64,000 bases of DNA from Apostichopus japonicus (lineage: Eukaryota; Echinodermata; Holothuroidea; Aspidochirotida; Stichopodidae). The translations under genes were made by a program, and so were the position numbers. Location of the stretch: assembly GCF_037975245.1 (NCBI RefSeq), contig NC_092580.1, forward strand, positions 18,772,501 through 18,836,500. The letters are read 5' to 3'. This document shows, piece after piece, positions 15,535 through 29,349 of the stretch. The notes under the pieces are model-generated. The model saw only the letters and a program-made list of their open reading frames with translations, had not been told where the DNA came from and did not search any database. Each line of letters starts with the position of its first letter. The stretch's first letter is position 1.

Positions 15535-18500
15535 GTAAGATATCGACATTTAGGATAATATCTATCTCTCGTGTTTCCCAGATGAAATCCTTTCTAGTAA
15601 AGTCAAATGGGTTTCACCTCTTTAGGTGAGTCGAGTGGTTGGTAAACAGTTACCGATGCATTTGTGATCTTATTGATTCGCAACACCTGCGAGATATCTC
15701 GGAGATGGAGAATCAATAAGATGAGTGAAAGCTTATTCTGGTCTCCGATATACCACACACAGACAGATAACGTTAACTTCCGCGCAGTGGTTTTTAAGCA
15801 GTCTCTTCAAAATATATGGCCAATGACAAACATTCCCGCCAATTTTGGACCAATCAAGTTACAATACGACAGTCATTCACAAACGAGGAAAAAGTTTGAA
15901 GGGATCAAGTTCAAAAGAGATTTCCCATTCGACGTGTAAGTGTGAAAAACAAGTGGTCAGAGAGATACAGTGACCACCGAGAAGTAAGCTGAGGTTGCTT
16001 TTGTTGGTTAAGGTAGCCCGAAGTGAACTTCACACCTGAGTGAAAATTAACAGATTTCTAAAGGTATTGGCCTGGAGTATTTAAAGACTTTGTAGTCGGC
16101 ATTGCTACACCAGTCAACAGCTGCAGTACTTAGCGTCACAGACTGGACTGACGAGGTAAGTCTTTAACTTTATATGATTTATATACTTGAATCCCCTTAG
16201 TACATCTTGTTTCAAATTTAATAATAAACGAAACTACATATAAACAAAACAAGACTTAGGCCAATCAAGCTTATATACTTAATGCGTTATCTTTGTGTAG
16301 CTTTCACGAGTATCATTTTAGCTCAAACTTATTGATATTAACATAGTTTTGATGGCTACTTAATATCAATTTAAGTTTAGATTTTACCTGTTTTAAGTCT
16401 GAGTTGTACTTTTTTCATTTTCATTTTCATTTTCATAGAGAACAAATACTGAATAATATGCTTTAAAAAAGTAGAGTCATAGAAAGCAAAACCTTCAATT
16501 CAATTTCAATTTCTATATTCCAGCGTAAATTATATATAATTTATCAATAGGGTCAATTATATGTACACTATCGACCATTGCATAATCAACACTGTTGAGA
16601 AATGATCTGAATATACTCTTCCAGGATACTTATTCCACCTTTTTAGAACTTCCCTAACCCCCTCCCCCCCCCCCCACCCACTTCATTCCTCCTACACAAC
16701 AGAGAGAATTAACACTAAATAAGATAACATCTTTTGTTTTTATATTATAATTAACTTGAAATTAGCCATTCCTTTTCGTTTATAACAGTGTCGATTATGC
16801 CATCATCATTATTCATCTTTCGATTGAAGTTTTAAGTAACTTTTCTTGTAGAAGCGTCTTCAAATTTTTTAATTTACGAAATAAAGTTAATGTTTATTCT
16901 CTTTCTTATAAGTGAGCGTATAGTTTTAATATTTCATTTAAAACTCTCTCATTCTGATTTTATCTATTTAGGTTTGCTTATAACATATTTCCTTGAATTC
17001 TACTGCCAAACAATGTGAAAGAAATATAAAATGTAATGACGCAGGTCGATAGTATTTTTGTTCACTAATACACTGAGTATTAAAACATACGCTATTAGTC
17101 TTCAATACAATAACATGTATAGCCCCCGATCAACCCAGAAAACCAAAATATGAAGGTAAAAATAAAAGGCGTTTTTAAAGGCTTCGCAAGTGTTTTTAAT
17201 TAAACCTAAACGATAGCCTAAGTCTAAAGCATATTTAACTACAGTAGGGGAGTATTTTAATCAAATGTCTACCAGGGTCCAATTAGGTATATTATACCAT
17301 TACGTAACATACATTTGCATTACTTCCCATAGGGTGTTGATTGCCTCTGTGAGATGATATTTGTGTATACGGGGAAATATTTAAGTGTCTGTCTCGCTGA
17401 ATGAAATCGTGATTGCTCAACAAATTTGTTTAAAAAAATCTGCATCTTTAGGTCAAAGTATATCTTACAAGCAGTTTGAAGGCAAAGTTGCGACATCTTT
17501 TTTTAATATTTGGATAATACTTTGTGAAATGTATCAGGCAACAGCAGATGTCATCCTGACAAGCGAGATGTAAGATGTTTTTCCATATAATATTTATACC
17601 ATTTATCAACAGTAGAAAATATTATTTCTGAAATAAGGAAAAAGAGAATAAGGAAGGGTTAAGCTGGTCAAAATATGTTACATTTAACCGACCATATCTG
17701 GAGTTATGGAACTGATATTTGAGATGGGCTTTACAAAAATCAGTGTGGACTAGTTTGTTCTTTAAGTTAAGTAATACAGTGTCTGGCACGGAATGTCCTT
17801 ACTACTGCAGACTGAAGGAACTCATATAGTACTGAATTATAACTGGAAGAAAAATGTGCTAGGACAAACGATATGAGTTGTATGTACTCTCGATGTACGC
17901 CACATAGTAATGGCGTAACTTTAACGCCTCCCAGCTGGGTGCCCCCCGCCCCGCCCCCTGATTACTCAAGAAGAAATCTCGTTACATGATCACATCACCT
18001 ATAATTATCGTGAGCTTTGTAGACTTATGCGTCAAGTGACTATCATAATTGATACTCCTGTATTTGTACGGTGGTCCAATTTTACAGATGATAACTTCAT
18101 ACGTAGGTCATCCGTCACACCCCCCCCCCTCCCACGGCCCTTCGTTCCCTCCCCCAACGTTTGTTCCCTCAACGCAGATGTATATCAAATGGAATAACTA
18201 TTCATAAGGGAGGAATTTCTAACACTTGGAGGGGAAGTCGCATTCATGGTTTTGAGAGCCTACGCTCTTCAACAGCTAAAATAATTGTGTCAATTTAATA
18301 CCAATCTTTAAGTCCATCGAGCATAACTCAAAACTCCTATATCATCCTAAATATCATCCTAAATTTTGTCAACAAATGAGCATTATTAGCAACCTTTTAA
18401 GGAAATTGTTCCTTGCGAAGGATTTTGTCGCCCAGACACATGATAAATGGCCAAATCTCATATTTTTATAACAGGCATATTATGAAATAATTTCAACTAC

Positions 18501-21500
18501 TTCATCATTTAAAATGAAACTTTCATTACACATCACTCTCAAAGATTTATCATATATTCCACAAAATCAACACGCAAATGTATCTTTTCGGGAGACTAAT
18601 GTGTAAATAAGTATAAGTACCTCTCTATACATCTCTTGCTCTCCGTTAATAATGTTCACTGCAGTGCTGATCATGACTTCGGTCATTGCTCGTATGTAGC
18701 ATCTAATCTAATGAGAAAATGGGGGAAAAAACGACAACAAGAATATTACGTAATACTGTTTGCTAGAGTTAAAATCAATGCTATTACACAGGACCTAACC
18801 CGATCGATGTTAATATAAAGAGGGGAGATATCCCGTGCCTTGATGAATGTAATAATCACTTTAAGGTTTCCTAACGCGCGTACTAGCAAAGTATACCAAT
18901 CAATTACCGAGGCTGTGGGTAAAAGATTGTGGTTTCCAAGAGAGTTATCTAAAATTAGTTTACAATAAGCTATTCGGGTAATTGCGGGGACTAATGCAGA
19001 TGTAATTAGTTTACTGGAAAGCTTTGTTATAGCATCACTTTTTTTGTATACCATTTGGTTACTATAGTAGCCCAGTAGGCTTAGGTAGTGGACATCGACG
19101 CGGAGACAAGTTTATATGAATGATATAGGCACAAAATTCATTGGTCTACTTGTACATGACTGACCCTTACGGGGCATCCTTTTGGGGGATGGGAGAGGGG
19201 GACAGGGAAGATCTATAACAAGGGGGTAATACGGGTTATTTTATTCTTAAACATCTAGTAAAAATTCGAATAGAAAATTTCAAACTAGTCAGTTTTATCT
19301 CTAAATGTTGGACTTCCAAAAATGAATGCCTCCATCTTTAGAAATTTGTTTTACTGGAAGTTCTGAAGTGTCTGTTGAATTTTGAAACAGATTATAACAT
19401 GAGGGTAACACTGTATAACTTGAATTTGTTCACAGGGGAACTACTGATAGTATTCTAACAGTAATCATATATCAATATCAATTTGATTCTAACTTAAGCG
19501 TTGACTTGTATAGTGGCGGTGGGTTCCTTTCCTTTTTCTATAAATTTATATGTTTCTTCATTCATACTTAGCGATACGATTCATCCATTGGTATATACCA
19601 ACATGTATATTGTGGTATATCCTACCAACCTTCATTTCCTCATATGACTCAGGAACAAACCTAATTCGTGCTATGTCGACTGAGTAAGCTAAGAGTAAAT
19701 ATACATCCGCTTAACTTTCCATCCATCTCGGTTTAGAAAATTGTATGACTTTGCGAAAAAAAGAAAAAAAAACGAGTAAGATCACTTCCTTCGGGGCTGT
19801 GGTAAATCCGTACTTAAACAAGCTTCTTCTTTCAAAGATATTTTCTGAGCCTCTACTTTTTTTTCCTTCTTCTTCCCGGTTGTTGAATACATGTGTATGT
19901 TTGCTAAAGCGTTCGAGAGCTGGCGGTATGGTGTCGTCTCTACGTGGTTGTCATAATACCCTTACAATGAGCTCTAGACGGGTGAATTAGATGATGTTGA
20001 CAGTGCATAGAGAGGTAGGCTATTCACAAAGGACTGCGACTTTTAAAGAGCAAATCTGGCCCACTCCACTTATTGTTTTGAGATCGATGGGTGGGTCTAG
20101 GAAGGTCACATCTCCGCTTCTTTCACGCGACACATTTTATACCGATCTCTGAGACGGGACATGGACCGTCCTGCATAACAAGAACGCAAAATCGCACGAA
20201 TGAGAGCTTCCTGGTATATACTGGACCGCAGGAATCTTGGGAATTTCTCACTCATGAAAACTTGTCTGATGTTGCGATACAATTCAGTGGTTTGTGCATA
20301 ATGGATAGTGAAGGTAAGTTTCATATTAGTAAACATTCACTTCTCCTTCCTATAATATTGTCTTACTTTTTTTACTCAAACAGCTTTTAGCATCTAGATG
20401 CCAATTTACTTTTAGCCACTCTTTCTTCGCCAGTACTGCTTTTAAATTGATAAATTTGTTAAATTTTGCAATGAAAGTGTAGGCCAATGCACCAGTAGAA
20501 CCTCAGATTTGGGTGATGTTAATAAATCCATTCGATTCCGAAAATTATCCGATCGTGCAGAAATTTGTGATCTATTTTGAGTTAGGCCTATTTATCACAC
20601 AGCAAACAGCAAATTAAAAATTGTTGACAAAGTTCTGCGGTTATTTATGTCCAGTCAGAGAAATGACAACTACTTCTTTTCACTTTAGGTGTGAATGTTA
20701 CACCGCTTGTTATCATAATGGAAATTTATTGAACACACAAGGTTTGATATTGGGGCTAGGGGGGGGGGCGAAGTGGGCAAGGGGGGGTGAACAGTCAAAT
20801 CAATGTTCCGTGGTTTTGGAAAGGGTCATCTACGTCGGTCCCAAGACCTCATCCGGGAAACCATTGTTCTTAAAATTATTGGGGGAGGGGAAATGTTCCA
20901 CGAACGCCCCCTCTCGACCCGGGTATCGGGGATCTGTAATGGTACAAGAATAAGAGTTTGGAAATAGACCCTCTGACAAATCAGTGTCGGCCTTCAGAAA
21001 TTTTATGAAGCACTTTTTGGTTTAACAATTTGGTTTAGATTTGAAACTTTGTTCAAAGTTTGGTATTTGTTCAGATATTGTTATAGATCAGCTTCAAATT
21101 CATTTCACTTTCTTAATGAAATATTTTTTCATCTGAACATTAAGGCCTATTTGTGCAAACAGGTCCGTCGAATCCCTGGACTTATACAACTATATGTGCG
21201 TATACAATGTCCGTCGAATCCCTGGACTTATACAACTTGCGTTTAGTTTTGCTATATATTCATTTCTTTTTCTTTTCTATTTGTGAAAACTAGCTTTCTG
21301 CATATATTATAACCTACAAAACCACATCCGTCAGTGAATTATACAATCCATTGCATTGGTCAGTCCTGGTCTTGTGGTATTTAATGAGCTAATATTGGCG
21401 GACTCCCGTCAATGGCGTGAAATACCAACTATATCCCTGCAGGACAAAAGCTTTCTTTTCAACCCTGTCTTTCTTGGGATAAGTCAACAATTCTCTGCCT

Positions 21501-24500
21501 TAAGAGGGCTTTTTACTTGAATTCGTGGCATTCCTGCATGTATACACGAGTGCAGTAGAACTGAAAGCCTAGAAGTTCCTCACTAATAGGGTAAAAGCCA
21601 TTTGAAGTATTAACCCTATACATGGGTAACGAATACCTTATACTGTAACAGTCTCAGTTGTCAATGTATCGCAGATTATCAGTAACAATACACCAGAAAG
21701 TGGTTTCATTTTAGACTGCAGGTAAAGCTAAATTATTGGTTGTGCTCGTTTCATAATGTGAAGGTATGAGAATCTTTTCTTCTGTGGTTTCAGGTGGACA
21801 GTGGAATTATGCATGTGCACTTTGCCACCAAATTGGGAAATTTGGGGTAAGTACCAAACGGACGAACACTGAAGGAATCACACAATTACCAAGTAAAATG
21901 CCGCTTCTAGTCAATGACAATTCCATTCAAAGAAAAACAAAGTAAGGTATCAACTTTTTCTTATAACTTTTATCTTTAGAAATGTTATTTCCCATAGGTC
22001 GGAAAACTTGTTATTTGAAAGTACCCACGGAGGGAGTGTATTGTTTTTATGAATATTCCTTAAATAAGACAAAATATATATTTTGGATTGAAACAAAGTC
22101 GGCAACATTTGCAAAAGATAAGACAAATTTTGGCTGCTTTTACTTTCAATTGGACACGGTTTTACCATGGCGATATGGCTATATAAACATGGCTATTAAC
22201 CGACTTGAGTAAGTCTAGAGGATACTTCCAAGGTCGTTTGGTGATATTATACAATGTAGGTGAAAGACCTTAGCAAAGCTAAGACCCAATTCATGACTAA
22301 TTGACGAGGCTTTAAAGCAAATTACTCTAACAGATGATATCGATTGGTTCTAAGTACACTGGCTATGATTTGAAAAATGGGTGGAGACGCCGTCGCCGCG
22401 TTCATTGAAAATGTATAAAAGATACATACACTGCTAATACAGGGACATGTATGTGTATATGCGTAATAACATGACAACATGACGTATCTATCACGCACGC
22501 AGTACATAACAACGGATCGATTATATGAGCTAAAAAATGATGTGTATGGAAAGCACAATAATCTTAAAATCAACTTAATAAATCATAGTACGTTTTGGAA
22601 AGTCTGCAGGAGGATAGACATGCCTCTATTGACAGTTGTGTAAAATCGACAGACAGAAGGCCATAAGTTGATATTGTGGTGCCGCGGTAGCAACGAAATG
22701 TATGCTGTCTTAACAGGAGTGTCCAAGTGTTTTATCTACTTTTGATTTGGTGAAAAGGGAATACTTTAAAAGCATCCTGGTGATATTTGCATTCAATGAT
22801 TATCTACCGATATTGGTCAGCTAAATTTGTCACTAGTTTATATTAAACGTGAATACTCAGGACAGCTTGAAGCAAACAGTTGTAATGTCATAGGCGCACA
22901 ATGACAAATATGTTTCGGTTAATTTATTTTTCACTCATTTGTTTTGAGCTTGGATTGATAAGAGTTTCAGCTTACATTAAAGGCTGTCTATCTGCATAAG
23001 TTTACAATGTACTATCGAATTCGTTTGAATAAGTTTAAAGAGAGAACAGAAATCACTCACAGTATTGTTGTGTTTCCATGGCATCACACCTGTTTGCTTC
23101 AAGTTCACTTTTGACAGACAACCTATCGGACTCAAGTGTTGTCATCTCTGAAAAACTTTAAATATTAAATTTCATTTGAATGTTTATAATATTCTATATT
23201 TTCATCAATCACAAACCAGTTTCATCCTGGACTATAGGGGAAGGAGCGGGGGTGGGGGGAGACATGAATATGAGTGGAATGATATGGGTCGTCTAGCCTC
23301 ATCTTCACCTGATGGCAGTCACTACTATCATTCGCTGTAAATTAATTTAAGCAATACCAATAGTACATCTTTCCCTTCGACAGGTCCACACGTCCCTTTG
23401 CCAACGTGATTAATGGCGTAAAGACTACCATTATCTGAGGAAAACGTGCATGGAGAGAAGGAAATGGAGTGACAGAAATGAAGATTATATCATGAAGAAG
23501 AGGAACTTGTTATTACGACTGTAGGGTGTTGCGTAGGCGTTGTGCACAGTGTTTCCGTACACTACAATTGTGCATCTCACCCACGCAAAGCACTGCAGTT
23601 TTAATCATCATGAAGACCGCCCTCTAAGGAATATCAGCGAAAGCGTTTCTTCGAAGCGAAGCCTGGCATGTCCCTTTGAGGGCTGGCGTTGTGACGGCAG
23701 TACCCCTGGTCTATGTGTTTGCTTGGACACACGTTACTCTATTCTGTCTTGCCTCGTCGAACCGATCGGTACGGCCATCAGGGAAGGAATGCGAGAAGAG
23801 ACAACGCGATGCCGTATATTGAAAGATACAAATCATCCATTTCTGCAAGTTTAATATCAAACCCTTTGGTTATTATCTGTTTAATTCATAGGAATGCACT
23901 TGGTTAATTCACACAAGAAAGGTCTGTCACCCTTACACACAAATTAAGAAAGCAAATATTAGTCAATTATGAACCATACTTCAAAGAAAAACAAAAATGT
24001 ACAGAAAACATTTGCTGATATCAACTTTATTGATTCTAAATTCAATGATAATTAGATAACACATTGGTACAAAATGGTGTTGTGTGGAGAAAAGAGAGAG
24101 GGGGGGGGGGGAGAGAGGTGGGGGAGCATGAATATGAGGTGAGCACAGGATATATGATATTGCTAAAACAAAGAACTAATTAAAAAATTGAATTATTTGA
24201 TATGGGATGCTACTTCAACCTGCTCCTTAGACTGATCCTATGACATCCATATATTGCTTAAGTGTTGTTTCATTGACTCAATGCTCATTAAGGTTGGGCA
24301 TGTATGAAATTAATATATTTGTTTCTTTGGCTGACGCACAAGGTTCAAGTGGAGGTAATCTAGGGTTACCATATTTATTTGGTTGGTTAGTGGGACAGTG
24401 CACTCTGGAGGAGGGATGTGATTAATGTTTGGATTTTAAAGAGGGCAACATTCCACATGGTGGCATATTGACAGCTTCATACACCTATTACAGTAGTACA

Positions 24501-24729
24501 ATGTAAAATTTCCTAACCCATTTTCACCAGTCTGAATTTTTCTAAAAATTATTTGGTTAATTAGTTGTTTAGCCAAAAATGGTTAACTATTAAATTGAAC
24601 TCATCTTATTCCTATAGACTAGTGCTTGCTTTCATGAAAACAATGACCGTTAGAGAATCTGGACAATTTAGTTTGCCGGCTGGACGATATATTTCAGTTG
24701 AAAAAGCTGGTCAATCCCCAATTAATTGA
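15430..24729 (+). CDS. Putative TNF/C1q-like ligand with coiled-coil stalk (4 exon candidates, tentative)
   Basis: The candidate is join(15432..15534, 20083..20313, 21980..22208, 24618..24729), 224 aa from the ATG at 15,432. Every junction keeps frame (phases 1, 1, 2) with AG/GT borders; three donors are gtaaga or gtaagt. Residues 1-34 form a short heptad-like coil. The second exon has 'THFIPISETG' and 'ESWEFLTHENLSD', which resemble the AH... and SWE... elements opening TNF homology domains. The third has 'LKVPTEGVYCFYEYSL', like the core strand L-x-VP-x-x-G-(L/V)-Y-x-x-Y. The fourth has 'SGQFSLPAGRYISVE', fitting G-x-F-x-L-x-x-G-x-x-I-x-V. Oddities: the last beta strand (FFGxF) is missing before the stop, and no signal or transmembrane exon was found upstream. 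It may be a divergent ligand, an incomplete model or a pseudogene. The match is to a pattern recalled from the family, not a search result. Confidence 0.38.
15535..20082 (+). other. Presumed intron of the TNF-like candidate; otherwise empty
   Basis: Two open frames with usable donors occur here: 15,664-15,939 (ending at gtaagt) and 17,385-17,573 (ending at gtaaga). Neither shows a motif nor fits the phase chain of the neighbouring exons, so they are left uncalled. C-rich runs lie at about 16,660-16,680 and 18,119-18,133. Confidence 0.35.
20083..20313 (+). CDS. Candidate exon: first part of TNF-like domain
   Basis: Phase 1 at both ends, with a perfect AAG|gtaagt donor. An alternative acceptor at 20,101 keeps the same frame and shortens the N-terminal side by six codons. 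It contains THFIPIS, two NxT/NxS glycosylation-type sites (NRT, NES) and ESWEF. This is the most protein-like stretch of this gene. Confidence 0.45.
21161..21238 (+). repeat. Two-copy tandem duplication
   Basis: The string gtccgtcgaatccctggact plus 'tatacaact' occurs twice about 49 bases apart. It is a recent short duplication in the presumed intron and has no coding significance. Confidence 0.85.
21980..22208 (+). CDS. Candidate exon: core strands of TNF-like domain
   Basis: The acceptor is tatctttag after a T-rich tract. An in-frame alternative is cccatag, with the exon starting at 21,998. The donor is gtaagt, phase 2. Encoded features are RKTCYLKVP, EGVYCFYEYSL, an NKT sequon, and alternating hydrophobics in 'FYFQLDTVLPWRYGYINMAI', typical of beta strands. 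Without splicing the frame stops immediately at TAA. Confidence 0.45.
22715..23240. mobile_element. Diverged foldback (MITE-like) element, family copy 2
   Basis: The left arm (about 22,715-22,910) and right arm (about 23,040-23,240) are imperfect inverted copies. Paired landmarks are 'CATCCTGGTGATATTTGCATT' on the left versus 'AATTTCATTTGAATG' on the right, and 'CTTGAAGCAAACAG' versus 'CTGTTTGCTTCAAG'. It is related to the elements at 1634 and 62,859, and older than the latter judging by arm divergence. It lies in the intron before the fourth TNF-like exon. Confidence 0.65.
24618..24729 (+). CDS. Candidate exon: last part of TNF-like domain
   Basis: It follows ttattcctatag. The first base completes the phase-2 codon, then 36 codons run to TGA at 24,727-24,729. 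It contains LVLAFMKTMTV and SGQFSLPAGRYISVE, which fit the penultimate strands of a TNF fold. The stop falls before the usual final strand. No donor upstream of the stop would allow a further exon. Confidence 0.35.
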
Positions 24730-27700
24730 GATGAATGGTGACCCTAAATGTACCAAACTGTTTCGAATTCAAAATGTAAAACCAACTTTCCTGCTCAATT
24801 ACACACTTCAGACCTGACTCAGAGAACTTGCCAACCATTTCTTTCTTTAGCTAACAATATTATTTTTCTTATTGCATCAAAGTATTTTTCAAAATGTCAT
24901 AACACGTTCCATACACCAGGGTTGCAATCTGTTTTCTAACTAATGTGACTGAAGGTACCCGTCTAACTTTGTGATGAATTTTAGTGAGATCTGAAGGGTG
25001 CCTTCAGTTGAGCTTTAAAACAATCAATGTATTGGAGCGAGCTGATATAAAAAAGATATTATAATACATGACCAAAATAATCAATGAAACAACTTTATAA
25101 AATTTAAGGTTTTAGCTCTAGAAATATGATGAAAAAAATAACAACAAAATTATAAAAGAAATTTTCATAAAAGAGGTTAAACTGACAGTATCAAGCATCA
25201 CAGGACATATCATAATCTGTTGCTCTTCATGAAAGCAGTTACATTAGGTACTTGACTTACAGACAACCATTATTGAACTTCTCACCACTACATTCACTTG
25301 TTTAATATTTGAGCACTATTTTGGACAGAGTCTATGTTCTTCTCTCTCTGACCGGAAAAAAAAGTGACAATTATTGGATTGTTAGTCTCAGCATTTGAAG
25401 AAAAATAATGACTAACTTATTTCTATTTCCTGTATGTATTAAAGTAGGTTTAATGCTATGAATGCATGTTAGGCCAAAGCTATATACTGTACATATTTGC
25501 TATGCAAAACACAAACAGATGTGTCAAGATTTTTAGCATTCATTGGTCACTTTTAACCTGATTAGCCATTTGTTATTTTGCAGTTTACAAAGCTCAGCAT
25601 TATTGAAAGATTGCTGTTTATCAAAGCAGATGAGTTTGTATTCACTGCGTGTGGTATATCACACCACCTGTCGGTACTATGACATGCATTGCTCTAGCAT
25701 GTACACATCTCATATATCATACTATTATGGTACGTTTATCACACTTTCTGTATTTGCTTCTATAGTATTTGCAACAAATGCAAATTAAGCTAGGAGAATG
25801 CGATCGTGGAGTGAATCATTTAGACATTTCAATGCAAGAATTGGAAACTACCGATATAATACTACTCGTTAGGTCAACAACCAAGCGTCTGTTTGACTGG
25901 GTCATGTTTACACTAGACCTGGTCGTGTTCACAGGGCCCAAGGAAAATGCATTTGTTACACAGTAGAGTTAACCATACATACAAGGCATAAAGTACTACA
26001 CTGTTTAATTGTGCGTAAACACGAATTACATATCAACTTGCACCATATTTCATTCAGTGGTCACTTACACGAAAAGTAAGAAACGCAAGTGATTCTGAGC
26101 TCTAAGATTCCAATTTCACTTAGAGATTGGATCAAAGCTTTTATCTACCTGTCTCATTTAAATCTGAGTTCAGTAATGAACTTTGACCTGGGCCATATTA
26201 ACTGCATACCAGTGTTGAACTTTGACCTGGACCAACATCAACTGCATACATAGTGTTAACAGACTCCCAATTGTCCTGAATTGATCTACCATGTATTAAA
26301 GTATTCCCCTATTTCCACGTTCCAACCGGTAACATCCTTCAAACTTGAACAAAATTCTGCCTATACAGTTACAACATTTTCAAACTTTACTATAACACTG
26401 AGTGTTGTCCAAACATAAAAAATGAAAACAAAAAGGAGATTAACGTGTGCATTTGTAACAGAAAATATTGACTAAAACTGGAAAAGCAAATGGATGATAT
26501 GCTGCCAGCAGCCATCCAGATATACAACCAGACTCAACACACGCCTCACTGCATTGTGTCATAGTATCTCCCTCTTGCATGGTTAAATATCATGCAGCAA
26601 AATCCATATCATATTAAAGAGATATTACAATTCATAACCTTCTACTATATATACCAGTTGTCATCTCGAGTACAGCTTCTATTTCAGACATTTCAAACAT
26701 TCAAGATTTTTGCAGTATATATTAAGCCGGTTGTTTTTAAACTTTTTCTCTGTTTCACATAAAGTATTGCCCTAAATATGATAACATGTTTATATTTACT
26801 AACACCCAGACAATTGGAGTCCAACTATAGTATTACTGACAAGCTTTCAAGTTAAACACAACTCAATTATCTTTTTACGGTAGCATTTTTTACTTGACAT
26901 TACAACATACATTTACTGAAGATAAATTTATCTATTGATTTATTTTTAATATTGACTGAATAAATTCTAGCGATAATATTACATACAGCTAAATTCTATG
27001 ATATTCTTAAACCTGTTTAACGTGATAAGCTGTAGGGATTAATTCGTTGGGTATACTGGAAGCCTTACAATGTCTCTATTTTACGGTACAAACATGACAG
27101 GTGCATACTTTACATGAAACTCTCAGCTGCAAACATTAGGCAAGTACCAACGTTACCGATCAAAAAGACATCAACATTAAAACGAGAAAATGGAAAATTA
27201 AAACAGCCATGGGTATTTCACATGGGTAAATTATTCAAGCCTTAATATAAGCACTTTTCTACCAAAGAGACCAGTTGACTGTCCCACTCTGTGATGTTTT
27301 ACTGCTTATCCACAAAGTGGGGAGTCAGCTGGTAACTAGCCAAAGATACCGTTGATTGCATATGCAAGTTAAGGTATTAAACCTAGGTGAACCAGATTTG
27401 CATGACAATAACATTCCTTTAAAATATGTTAATCGATCAAATCTGTCAGATACTGAACATGATTGCCCTATTCTGCCAGCTCAAATATTTTCAGAGGAGG
27501 GAGACAAACAAATATTGTGATTTTTTAGAGCTAGTATAATACAATATCCCCTTCCCCACCCCTTCCACTTTTTTCCATCTGGTATTTGTAGTGGTACAGG
27601 CTTTTACAGTAACTTTCACAGAATAGGTGTTTTGTTTCTAGTCTGTGAATATCTAAGAAGGTGATCACTATTGCCTCCAAATTTAAGGATCTCAAGCTAT

Positions 27701-29349
27701 TGTCCATTCCTGGAAGTTTCGACTGCTCTAAATAATTTCCAGTGAATGTTACATGAGGTATTATCATCAATATGTATCAACATCAGTGAAATTGATTTGA
27801 TAAACTACAAGAAATACCTTGCTGAAGGTTGAACATTAGAGTGACCCATTTGGAATATCAAGCATATTTGGGGACACCACTAATGACCTTTAATTAAGTG
27901 TTATCAGATAATGAGTGCTTACCATTCCTTCATTTTACATGTATCAATCTCAACAGCTACACAAAGAGTAGCACCTTATAGTCTTTTATCATTGACACAG
28001 ACAATGCTCAGACAAGATATGATTTTTGCCGATGACTAAATCTAGCAGAACAGGAAATATATACACTAAATTTTGGTTAATACCATGGTTACATAACATA
28101 AGACTAATATTAAAATGGCTAAAAAGATGTTCAGACTTTAAAGGTTTGAAGTACTGCCATCATTGCACCTTCTACATTAAAGCAATATCCAACTTTGTAT
28201 TACTTCTTGTATGTTCAGAAAAGATTCAAAGTTATGAAAAACTGTTAACACTTTCAACTGTTCCTTCCACAAAATGACTAGTTTATCAACTTATGTTTCT
28301 TAGGCAATATACCAGAAGGCAAAGTACTCCATGCATTACAGTTTATGTATGCTGCCATCATTTCACTTGCTCCTACTGCATTATATCTTGCTTCTTTGTT
28401 GACTAAACATGGCATGTGAGCATCTAACTGCATGTGATTCCTTACCTTTCTAACTGTTATAATTGATCAGATAACTGGAGCAGTCTTTACAGGTGAATTA
28501 CTTAATCTTTACTGATGAATGGTCTAATCCAAACAGACTTTCATTTCATATCTTATTACAACTATATGCTTCTATAAAATCATAAATAATTCCTTATCTT
28601 ATTTCATCTGACCTCATCACATCATATCTGATCTGAACTGATCTAAACTGATCTGATCTGAAACCGAACTGATCTGAATAGATCTGATCTATTCTTATCT
28701 GATCTTACCTGACCTAATCTGATCTCCTTTGATCTGTCCTAATCTAAACTAACAGGATTAATTACTTGTTAATTTATAATTATACTTGTTAATTAATAAT
28801 CCTGATCAACTGGTAGTAGCTCTCATGTCTAAGTTACACAACTTCCTTTACTTAAATGTTTAACAACTTACATATCTAATCTCCATTGTTTCTTCTCCAA
28901 AATCCGTATCTAATCTTACCTGTTATTTATCAAATACCAAGATACTTTGTACTTATTGAATCCTAGAAAGGTCTTATCATCATCCATTAAAAGTCCCAAT
29001 TTAATTTAATGTGAAATGTCAACAGTCGATAATTCACAACATTTTAAAATTATATAAATACGTTCCTGCCTTGCAGCATCTATGATTCCATAAACATCAT
29101 CTCTTGAACAACATTGAACACAATTTAACTTCTTGTGTCAAATTCTAAGCAAATATCCACAACACATTTTGTCAAAATTTGGTGGTAAATTAAAAATGAT
29201 CTTAAAACTTGTTGTTATGGCTTCATACAAGTGTCCTGGAAGCAAAAATTAATGCACACTTTGCACAGATAAGTAGATGGATACTTCTGTCTGATAAAGT
29301 ATGAATTTGCCGAGCAGAGAGTTACAAGACAGTTATCTACAACTACACA
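24730..29349. other. Mostly non-coding stretch
   Basis: Two exon-like frames occur. One follows tgttattttgcag at 25,584, open in two frames. The other follows gcttctatag at 25,767 and runs to TAG at 25,966, with a hydrophobic segment near RLFDWVMFTLDLVVF. They share no clear phase link with each other or with the TNF-like exons. The rest of the interval shows no gene; a degenerate GATCT-rich repeat lies at 28,618-28,745. Confidence 0.4.
28618..28745 (+). repeat. Degenerate GATCTGAACT-type short repeat
   Basis: About 130 bases are built from variants of gatctgatctgaactgatct, too diverged to count units reliably. Confidence 0.8.

Noticed and set aside
15664-15939. 91-codon plus frame ending at a gtaagt
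   Set aside because: No recognisable motif; phase and position do not fit the TNF-like exon chain; length is compatible with chance.
17385-17573. 62-codon plus frame ending near gtaaga
   Set aside because: Contains a plausible acceptor (gcatctttag), but no motif and no matching partner exon.
22722-23450. Alternative last exons for the TNF-like gene at about 22,722 and 23,384
   Set aside because: Both keep phase but encode no strand-like or TNF-like motif. The exon at 24,618 fits better.
23540-23854. 104-codon plus frame in a locally GC-richer patch, Cys-containing
   Set aside because: No domain recognised, no clear splice sites, and no link to the neighbouring exon candidates.
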